This document shows positions 1 through 4,335 of a stretch of DNA of 5,440 nucleotides, one piece after another. Source of the stretch: Candidatus Margulisiibacteriota bacterium (GTDB lineage Bacteria > Margulisbacteria > WOR-1 > XYC2-FULL-46-14 > JAHJBW01); assembly GCA_018813405.1 (NCBI GenBank), contig JAHJBW010000095.1, positions 1-5,440 on the forward strand, written 5' to 3'. Numbering within the stretch: the stretch's first letter is position 1; each line of letters begins with the position of its first letter. The translations under genes and the position numbers were made by a program. The notes beneath the pieces were generated by a model, which saw only the letters and a list, made by a program, of their open reading frames with translations, was not told where the DNA came from and ran no database searches.

Positions 1-129
1 ACTGGCTTTGATGAGGCAGTCTTTGAAACCGTGAAATGGTACAAGGAAAATCACCTGTGGTGGAAGAAAATAAAGGAAAAACAGAAAGAATTTCTGGCAT
101 TTTACGCGGATTGGTATCAGAAAAGATGA
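1..129 (+). CDS. rmlB: dTDP-glucose 4,6-dehydratase, C-terminal end (partial)
   Basis: Only the last 42 residues and the TGA stop are present; the 5' part lies outside the window. The frame reads TGFDEAVFETVKWYKEN, then HLWWKKIKEKQKEF and a YADWYQKR end. The E-T-V-x-W-Y-x-x-N-x-x-W-W pattern is the characteristic C-terminal helix of RmlB-type extended SDR enzymes. These convert dTDP-glucose to dTDP-4-keto-6-deoxyglucose in the cytoplasm, the second step of dTDP-rhamnose and related deoxysugar synthesis. The NAD-binding GxxGxxG and the YxxxK catalytic residues cannot be inspected. The stop overlaps the next start as ATGA (126-129), so the genes are probably co-transcribed and translationally coupled. 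Another dTDP/UDP-sugar SDR cannot be excluded from the tail alone, but the WW-containing tail favours RmlB. Confidence 0.82.
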   Translation, partial: TGFDEAVFETVKWYKENHLWWKKIKEKQKEFLAFYADWYQKR

Positions 130-716
130 GGACAAAGACCATCCTGATGGCGCTGCTGCTTTTGGTTGTGGTTGTGATCGGCATAGCCTGGGGGATGGGG
201 AGGGTTCCTAAATTTTCTGTCCCTCCGGAATTGCCTTCTGTTAACAACAAGATCTTTTTGGACGAGAGTGGAATGATAATCCTTGAGAAAGATGCTTTTA
301 TCCGGGACGAGCTTGGCAGGACCTTTGAACCGAAAGAAAAAGAAAAAATGGTCCGTATATATAACGATTCAGGCGATCTGGCAACAACACTTCCTACCAA
401 ATATGCTCCTGAGGATATTTTGATCTACCGGGGGACGCTCTTTGTCAGCGAAAAATTCACAAAAGATGATTCAGTGTGCTTTTTAATAGAACAATTCACA
501 CTTGACGGAAAAGAACCCGAACAGCTAAATCTTTGTTTTAGCGAAGGTTTGCCCTCTGTTGGGCGCGCGCCTGTCATTGACGTGGATAAGGATGGTAATA
601 TCCTTTTGGTTATCGCCGACGAAAAGCAGGGAATTTCCGAGATCTGGAAATTTGACACTGTCAGGTTGTCGTGGGGAAAAATTTACCGCTACGAAGCAAA
701 AAAGATTGGAGGATGA
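126..716 (+). CDS. membrane-anchored protein of unknown function, possible beta-propeller fragment
   Basis: A 196-residue protein that I do not recognise. Residues 1-24 form a basic start (MRTK) plus one strongly hydrophobic segment (residues 6-22, rich in Leu and Val), so it is probably anchored in the inner membrane with the rest outside. No lipobox cysteine follows. The remainder looks beta-rich, with repeated strand-turn units. Residues 149-176, containing VIDVDKDGNILLVIAD and then SEIWKFD, resemble a blade of NHL or related beta-propellers; residues 96-127 may be a weaker second unit. Two units are too few for a closed propeller, so it may be a short relative or no propeller at all. The start at 126 is chosen because the hydrophobic segment follows directly and the ATG shares bases with the rmlB stop; an in-frame ATG at 36 would lie entirely over rmlB. 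There is no good ribosome binding site, so coupling to rmlB is likely. Its stop overlaps the ATG at 713. Confidence 0.72.
   Translation: MRTKTILMALLLLVVVVIGIAWGMGRVPKFSVPPELPSVNNKIFLDESGMIILEKDAFIRDELGRTFEPKEKEKMVRIYNDSGDLATTLPTKYAPEDILIYRGTLFVSEKFTKDDSVCFLIEQFTLDGKEPEQLNLCFSEGLPSVGRAPVIDVDKDGNILLVIADEKQGISEIWKFDTVRLSWGKIYRYEAKKIGG
708..712 (+). promoter_or_regulatory. ribosome binding site deciding the flavodoxin start
   Basis: GGAGG lies 6 bases before the ATG at 719. It touches the alternative in-frame ATG at 713 with no spacer, which would be too close for initiation. This favours 719, giving the compact N-terminus MKKVLITYYSETGNT typical of flavodoxin folds. The site lies inside the last codons of the preceding gene, so translation of the two is probably linked. 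Confidence 0.75.
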
Positions 717-718
717 GC

Positions 719-1189
719 ATGAAGAAAGTACTGATCACATACTATTCGGAAACAGGGAACACTGAGCGTATGTCTGAGCTGATAGAAGAGGGGATGAACG
801 ATGCTGTGGGAGTAAAATGTGTTAGAAAGCATATTGAGAAAGTCAAAGTGGACGAGCTTTTAGAATATGATGCTATTATCATTGGTTCTCCCACATATTA
901 TGGCCAAATGGCCTGGCAAATAAAGAAGTTGCTGGATGATTCCGTAAAGTTCCACGGCAAACTGGACGGTAAGATCGGCGGCGCTTTCGCGTCGGCCGCG
1001 AATATTGGCGGCGGCAACGAAACCACCATTCGGGGTATCCAGGAAGCATTGCTTGTGCACGGCATGATCATTCAGGGCGATCCTTCTGGCGACCATTATG
1101 GGCCGGTGTCTATTGGTTCTCCCAGTACCCGAGAAGAGAAGCAATGCCGCAGGTTCGGGGAAAGGATCGCGAAGCTGGTTATTCGTTAA
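719..1189 (+). CDS. flavodoxin-fold NAD(P)H:quinone oxidoreductase-like protein (WrbA-like)
   Basis: A 156-residue cytoplasmic protein. It has the FMN phosphate-binding loop S10-E-T-G-N-T15 after strand 1, the second flavin loop GSPTYYGQM (56-64), and ASAANIGGGNETT (91-103) followed by LLVHGMIIQG (111-120) and DHYGPVSIGSP. These match the flavodoxin/WrbA superfamily, whose members bind FMN and either transfer two electrons from NAD(P)H to quinones or act as small electron carriers. It is shorter than classical WrbA (about 200 residues), so a general flavodoxin-family label is safer than wrbA. The start is set by GGAGG at 708-712. It sits 2 bases after the unknown membrane gene, in the same transcription unit as rmlB; a link to sugar metabolism is not evident from the sequence. 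Its 3' end overlaps the tail region of the convergent release-factor-like gene by 11 bases. Confidence 0.85.
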   Translation: MKKVLITYYSETGNTERMSELIEEGMNDAVGVKCVRKHIEKVKVDELLEYDAIIIGSPTYYGQMAWQIKKLLDDSVKFHGKLDGKIGGAFASAANIGGGNETTIRGIQEALLVHGMIIQGDPSGDHYGPVSIGSPSTREEKQCRRFGERIAKLVIR

Positions 1190-1343
1190 AGTCAGTTACG
1201 TTTTTGCGGACCTTCTTTTTTATTGAGGTGATCTTTTTGTCGCGCAGTATTTTTTCTTTTGCGCGTTTTGACCTTTTTCGCTTCTGTCGACGGATCTTTT
1301 CGATCTTTTGGAGTCGTTCGGTCTTTAACTTTACACCTTTTCT
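1179..1343 (-). pseudogene. out-of-frame basic C-terminal tail of the release-factor-like gene
   Basis: In the frame -1 relative to the GGQ frame, codons are open from 1343 down to TAA at 1181-1179. From 1334 they encode 51 residues beginning VKLKTERLQKIEKIRRQKRK, then SKRAKEKILRDKKITSIKKK and VRKNVTDFNE. A Lys/Arg-rich helical tail with IRRQKR...S.RAKEK is what is expected directly after the RF-1 domain in small GGQ proteins, where it contacts the ribosome. The -1 frame has its own TGA at 1344-1346, so the switch must fall within about 1334-1343 (minus-strand GAAAAGGTG). That equals one inserted base, or two deleted, relative to an intact gene. The tail still reads cleanly, which points to a recent change, an error in an A-run, or recoding. 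Confidence 0.75.
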
Positions 1344-1567
1344 TCAATTTTTTCGCATAGCAGGCGCCAGGCCAGAAATCTGTTAAGCGCCTGGGACCTT
1401 GTTTGGGAGACTTTCACCTCTATGCCCGAAGGAACATGCTTTAGATAGACGCAGGTGGAGGTTTTATTGACATTTTGTCCTCCGTGCCCGCCGGAGCGAA
1501 CGAACTTTTCGATAACATCCTTTTCTTTGATGCCAAGGCGATCGATCTTTTCTTTTAAACGGTCCAT
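1331..1567 (-). CDS. release-factor-like peptidyl-tRNA hydrolase domain protein (GGQ), interrupted reading frame
   Basis: The minus-strand frame begins at ATG 1567 and stops at TAA 1331, giving 78 residues. RSGGHGGQNVNKT (24-36) is the class I release factor catalytic motif; G29-G30-Q31 enters the ribosomal peptidyl transferase centre to hydrolyse peptidyl-tRNA. The following VKVSQTRSQALNRFLAWRLL (52 to about 70) is the usual strand and helix of the RF-1 domain. No codon-recognition domain is present, so it belongs with small GGQ proteins of about 130 residues that may act in ribosome rescue. Such proteins normally end in a basic tail; here the frame stops at CEKIEEKV before it, and the tail follows in the -1 frame (1334 down to 1179). 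Joined there, the product would be about 129 residues. The start is supported by GGGGAG at 1576-1581, 8 bases upstream. It may be a recent pseudogene, a sequencing error or a recoded gene. Confidence 0.8.
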   Translation of the reverse strand: MDRLKEKIDRLGIKEKDVIEKFVRSGGHGGQNVNKTSTCVYLKHVPSGIEVKVSQTRSQALNRFLAWRLLCEKIEEKV

Positions 1568-1575
1568 ACCATTAT

Positions 1576-1581
1576 CTCCCC
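1576..1581 (-). promoter_or_regulatory. ribosome binding site of the release-factor-like gene
   Basis: The minus strand reads GGGGAG, 8 bases before the ATG at 1567. It supports that start over more upstream in-frame codons that lie inside murE. Just upstream on the same strand is a TATAAT (1591-1586) with no convincing -35; if used, the leader would be about a dozen bases. Confidence 0.55.
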
Positions 1582-1589
1582 GGTTATTA

Positions 1590-1595
1590 TATAAT
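1590..1595 (+). promoter_or_regulatory. putative -10 box for a leaderless murE transcript
   Basis: TATAAT at 1590-1595 is a perfect -10 hexamer ending 6 bases before the murE ATG. A start 6-7 bases downstream would place the mRNA 5' end at or next to the A of that ATG. No Shine-Dalgarno precedes the ATG; the 20 bases before it are almost all A/T. No good TTGACA lies 16-18 bases upstream (best 3 of 6 matches), so recognition would rest on the -10. The box overlaps an opposite-strand TATAAT (1591-1586) facing the release-factor-like gene, so the 34-base divergent spacer may hold two mutually exclusive promoters. AT-rich DNA makes chance hexamers likely, so this is tentative. Confidence 0.4.
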
Positions 1596-1601
1596 AAATA
1601 T

Positions 1602-2963
1602 ATGGAAAATGTTCTGGCGAATATAAATATATCAGGTATTGCCTGCGATTCAAGAAAAGTAAAAAAAGGCGACGTGTTCGTGGCTATCCCCGGATTCAAG
1701 TCAGATGGTTCAAGATTTGTTTCCCAGGCAATTGAGAACGGAGCTTCCGTTATCGTTACAGAAAGCACAGAAGCACCTGTCCCCGCGGGGATAGAGAAAA
1801 TTGTCGTTGCCTCGGCCAGAAAGGCTCTGGCAGAGCTTGCTTGCAGATTTTATGACCATCCTTCAGATAAGTTGAGGATTATTGGAATAACAGGGACCAA
1901 CGGCAAGACTACAACTGCATATCTTATTCAATCAATACTTAAAGAAGTTGGTTACAAGACAAAATTGTTGGGCACCATTGATACTCCAACCGGCCTTACT
2001 ACCCCCGAAGCGATAGATCTTCAAAAATGGCTGGCCCAATGCGTAAAAGATGGGGTAACCCATGTTGTAATGGAAGTCTCTTCTCATGCCCTTGAGCTTG
2101 ACAGGGTGTGGGGAGTAGATTTCGATGTTGCCATTTTTACCAATCTTACCCATGATCATCTAGATTTCCATAAGGATATGGAAAGTTATTTCCGCGCAAA
2201 AAAGATGCTTTTCGAGGGGTTGGGAAAAGGCAAAAAGAAAGGTGCTGTTGCTATTGTTAATGTTGACGATGCATATGGAAAAAGGCTTATTGAAGTGGTC
2301 AATACAGAGGTTGTTACATACGGACTTGTTGAGGCCAAATACGAACTTCATGATACAAAATCTTCTTCATTGCCGGGCAAATACAATCAATACAATATCC
2401 TGGCCGCCTATGAATGCGGCCTGGTTTTTGATATTCCACCCAGGTTGATAAAAAAGGCTATTGAAAACATCAAGCCTATCCCCGGGCGTTTTGAAATGAT
2501 CGAATGCGGACAGCCTTTTAAGGTTATTGTCGATTTTGCGCATACGCCGGATGCATTGGAGAAATTATTGTCAACCGTAGCGGAGGGTTTTAAACCTTCC
2601 TCTACGGGAAGAATAATTCTCGTTTTTGGATGCCCGGGGGAGAGGGATAAGGGAAAAAGACCTATTATGGGGAAGATAGCGGAAAAATATTCTGATTATT
2701 TGATTATCACGACCGATGATCCTCATAATGAGCCGCCGGAAAAGATAATTTCTGATATCACGACGGGAATGTCAAGGAAAAAGCCGTTTGAAACCATTGT
2801 GGATAGACGTGAGGCCATTAAGCAGGCGCTTCAAGTGGCCAGCAAGGATGATATTATCATCCTTGCTGGAAGAGGGCATGAGCAATGGCAGGATGTGGCA
2901 GGGGAAAAGGTGGAAATAGATGATAGGGCAATCGTTAAAAAATTGCTAAATGAGCATATTTGA
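1602..2963 (+). CDS. murE: UDP-N-acetylmuramyl-tripeptide synthetase (Mur ligase)
   Basis: A cytoplasmic ligase that adds the third residue of the peptidoglycan stem peptide to UDP-MurNAc-L-Ala-D-Glu using ATP. Its 453 residues show the three Mur domains: an N-terminal UDP-binding domain with DSRKVKKGDVFVAIPG (16-31); an ATPase domain with P-loop GITGTNGKTT (95-104), EVSSHAL (158-164), TNLTHDHLDFH (180-190) and the Y-x-x-A-K carbamylated lysine at K200; and a C-terminal domain with GRFE (295-298), VDFAHTPDALE (310-320), FGCPGERDKGKRP (342-354) and AGRGHE (422-427). The usual meso-diaminopimelate signature DNPR is replaced by DDPHNEPP (372-379), so the added amino acid is uncertain. It is shorter than the usual 480-500 residues because the N-terminus is clipped and about 25 residues are missing before KYNQYNILAA (260-269). 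The ATG at 1602 is used because upstream codons lie over the release-factor-like gene. No other Mur or division gene is adjacent. Confidence 0.93.
   Translation: MENVLANINISGIACDSRKVKKGDVFVAIPGFKSDGSRFVSQAIENGASVIVTESTEAPVPAGIEKIVVASARKALAELACRFYDHPSDKLRIIGITGTNGKTTTAYLIQSILKEVGYKTKLLGTIDTPTGLTTPEAIDLQKWLAQCVKDGVTHVVMEVSSHALELDRVWGVDFDVAIFTNLTHDHLDFHKDMESYFRAKKMLFEGLGKGKKKGAVAIVNVDDAYGKRLIEVVNTEVVTYGLVEAKYELHDTKSSSLPGKYNQYNILAAYECGLVFDIPPRLIKKAIENIKPIPGRFEMIECGQPFKVIVDFAHTPDALEKLLSTVAEGFKPSSTGRIILVFGCPGERDKGKRPIMGKIAEKYSDYLIITTDDPHNEPPEKIISDITTGMSRKKPFETIVDRREAIKQALQVASKDDIIILAGRGHEQWQDVAGEKVEIDDRAIVKKLLNEHI
2839..2869. repeat. perfect 31-base inverted repeat inside murE
   Basis: CCAGCAAGGATGATA (2839-2853), a single T (2854), then the exact reverse complement TATCATCCTTGCTGG (2855-2869). 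The 15-base arms are perfect. The stretch encodes the conserved S-K-D-D-I-I-I-L-A-G segment of the Mur ligase C-terminal domain, so it is not an insertion. Its role is unknown: it could fold as an mRNA hairpin, bind a dimeric protein, or be a coincidence of codon choice. Confidence 0.85.
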
Positions 2964-2979
2964 CACTAAAAGACCATAC

Positions 2980-3008
2980 TTGACAATTCTTGATATTGTA
3001 TTTATAAT
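2980..3008 (+). promoter_or_regulatory. consensus sigma-70-type promoter of the polysaccharide operon
   Basis: TTGACA (2980-2985), exactly 17 bases, then TATAAT (3003-3008): all twelve positions match the housekeeping consensus at the optimal spacing. Transcription should start near 3015, only about 5 bases before the regulator ATG at 3020, and no Shine-Dalgarno is present, so the mRNA would be nearly leaderless. A second TTGACA lies at 2960-2965, sharing its TGA with the murE stop, and TTGATA lies at 2990-2995. The three copies are offset by 20 and 10 bases, on one face of the helix, and could be operator half-sites. A promoter this strong often needs a repressor; the adjacent HTH gene is a candidate, which is inference. 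Confidence 0.78.
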
Positions 3009-3019
3009 TAACTACAACC

Positions 3020-3259
3020 ATGGAAATTCATCAGAATGAGATATATACTGCCGAAGAAACTATTTCCCTGTTAAAGATAAGCAAGAGCACATTTTTGAGA
3101 CTTGTAAAAAAGGGCGTTCTTTCGGCGTGCAAGGTTGGCGGACAATATCGTGTCCTGGGCAAGGAAATATTACTGCTCTTTAATCCTGCATTGCAGGAAA
3201 GCGCTGAAAAGGCTTATCGAAAAGTAAAAGATTCCATAAAAGAAAAGATACTCAATTAA
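3020..3259 (+). CDS. excisionase/MerR-type helix-turn-helix DNA-binding protein
   Basis: A 79-residue protein. Residues 9-54 (YTAEETISLLKISKSTFLRL, then VKKGVLSACKVGGQYRVLGKEI) match the HTH_17 excisionase-family winged helix: helix 1 with T-x-E-E, recognition helix around S21-L28, then G-x-L-x-x-x-K-V-G-G-Q-x-R and a short wing. The family binds DNA in phage excisionases and BldC-like regulators. Residues 56-79 form a charged helix that might aid oligomerisation. No integrase, attachment site or other phage gene is nearby, so a transcriptional role at this polysaccharide locus is more likely than recombination. It is the first gene after the consensus promoter at 2980-3008, and its TAA overlaps the export gene start by one base, so it is co-transcribed with its likely targets and may control its own promoter. 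The ATG has no Shine-Dalgarno; it is the only start consistent with the HTH N-terminus and the promoter. Confidence 0.85.
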   Translation: MEIHQNEIYTAEETISLLKISKSTFLRLVKKGVLSACKVGGQYRVLGKEILLLFNPALQESAEKAYRKVKDSIKEKILN

Positions 3260-4335
3260 TGATGATCAAAAATAAAACCTTTATAGCTTTCATATTTCTG
3301 TCTGTATATTTGGCCGGGATTGTCAATGTGTGTTTTGCCGCGGGCACGTCTGGCATAAAACCCATCAATACTTCTGATTCAATTTCCACCAGGGCCGCGC
3401 CGAACTTCATTCTTGAAAAGGAAATAACCCCCGCCGACTACATGCTTGGACCAGGGGACAAGCTTGATCTCCATATTATTTTAAGTGAAGGAGACGCGGT
3501 TGTTGATCAATCTTTTGTGATCGGGGCGGACGGTAATGTTTTCTTTCCAAAAGTCGGGGCGATATTCCTATCCGGTCTTTCACTTAGCCAGGCAAAAGAT
3601 CTTTTGAGAAAGAAAATAGGTTCGATATATGACGACAAATTCGTCCTCTATCTTTTGCTTGCCGAACCAAAAAAGATCAAGGTCTATTTGACCGGCATGG
3701 TAGAAAATCCCGGGCCGGTCGTGGTTTATGACCACATGCGTGTTTCAGAGGTAATAAGCCAGGCTGGCGGTGTTGTCAGCGGCGGTTCCAATCGGTATGT
3801 GTTCGTAAAACGCAAGGACCAAAATGGCGTCTATGTTACCAAACGCTACGATCTTTACAGGGCTTTTAGAAATGAGGATATTACTCAAGATTTTGCCGTT
3901 CTGGCCGGTGATGTCATAGAAATACCTGATGCTGACGGGAATTTGTTGAGCCAGATTGACGGCAATGTCGAGGACAAACAACTGCTCAGGGGCCGCGAAA
4001 CGTTCGTTTATGTTTATGGCGATGTCAACAGCAGCGGACGCTTTGAGTTTGTGCCGGGCAAGACAGTGGCCGATTACGTGAGCTATGCGGGGGGGCCTGT
4101 CCAGAGCGCTAATCTTTCGGGTACGACCGTAACAAGAAGGATAGATAATAGATCGAGTAAATACAGAATCAATCTCTCTGATGTCCTTTATAATGGGAAA
4201 GCGGAAAAAGACATGGAAGTGATGGGAGGGGATGTGATAAGTGTTCCCAGGAACTTCTTTTATTTTTCGGACTTTTCCAGCTTTGCTTCGATGGTCCTTA
4301 CCGCGGTCGGTTTATATAATACTTTCTGGAAATAA
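3259..4335 (+). CDS. Wza-like polysaccharide export protein (poly_export and SLBB domains)
   Basis: A 358-residue secreted protein expected to form the outer-membrane/periplasmic channel for capsule or exopolysaccharide. Residues 1-27 are a signal peptide (MMIKNK, hydrophobic 8-24, likely cleavage after VCFA). There is no lipobox, so unlike E. coli Wza it is not an obvious lipoprotein. The polysaccharide export domain spans about 58-136, starting ADYMLGPGDKLDLHI and containing GADGNVFFPKVG. SLBB domain 1 is about 139-222 (KVYLTGMVENPGPV, ISQAGGVV, GDVIEIP) and SLBB domain 2 about 249-329 (VYVYGDVNSSGRFEF, VSYAGGP, GDVISVP). Residues 333-356 form a hydrophobic/aromatic C-terminal segment comparable in position to the Wza helix that crosses the outer membrane. 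The ATG at 3259 overlaps the regulator stop by one base (TAATG); an ATG at 3262 is equally possible, and no good ribosome binding site separates them. The next gene also begins with a TAATG overlap. Confidence 0.9.
   Translation: MMIKNKTFIAFIFLSVYLAGIVNVCFAAGTSGIKPINTSDSISTRAAPNFILEKEITPADYMLGPGDKLDLHIILSEGDAVVDQSFVIGADGNVFFPKVGAIFLSGLSLSQAKDLLRKKIGSIYDDKFVLYLLLAEPKKIKVYLTGMVENPGPVVVYDHMRVSEVISQAGGVVSGGSNRYVFVKRKDQNGVYVTKRYDLYRAFRNEDITQDFAVLAGDVIEIPDADGNLLSQIDGNVEDKQLLRGRETFVYVYGDVNSSGRFEFVPGKTVADYVSYAGGPVQSANLSGTTVTRRIDNRSSKYRINLSDVLYNGKAEKDMEVMGGDVISVPRNFFYFSDFSSFASMVLTAVGLYNTFWK

Noticed and set aside
562..571. Alternating GC palindrome GGCGCGCGCC, possible Z-DNA or regulatory site
   Set aside because: Only ten bases, inside a coding region, with no matching copy or context.
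671..718. Earlier in-frame starts for the flavodoxin gene (671 and 713)
   Set aside because: GGAGG at 708-712 is correctly spaced only for ATG 719, and the family N-terminus begins at MKKVLITYYS.
986..1002. Small GC-rich hairpin TTCGCG / CGCGAA in the flavodoxin gene
   Set aside because: Six-base arms inside coding sequence without a T-run; common by chance and not a terminator.
860..1144. Minus-strand open frame of 94 codons opposite the flavodoxin gene
   Set aside because: It is fully antisense to a well-supported gene, with no recognisable motif.
1190..1260. T-rich runs after the flavodoxin stop as an intrinsic terminator
   Set aside because: No GC-rich stem precedes them; they are the complement of lysine codons in the release-factor-like tail.
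1455..1601. In-frame upstream extension of murE by 49 codons
   Set aside because: It lies antisense over the GGQ region of the release-factor-like gene, and its residues do not resemble a Mur ligase N-terminus.
1780..1791. 12-base palindrome TCCCCGCGGGGA in murE
   Set aside because: About one perfect 12-base palindrome is expected by chance in a window of this size.
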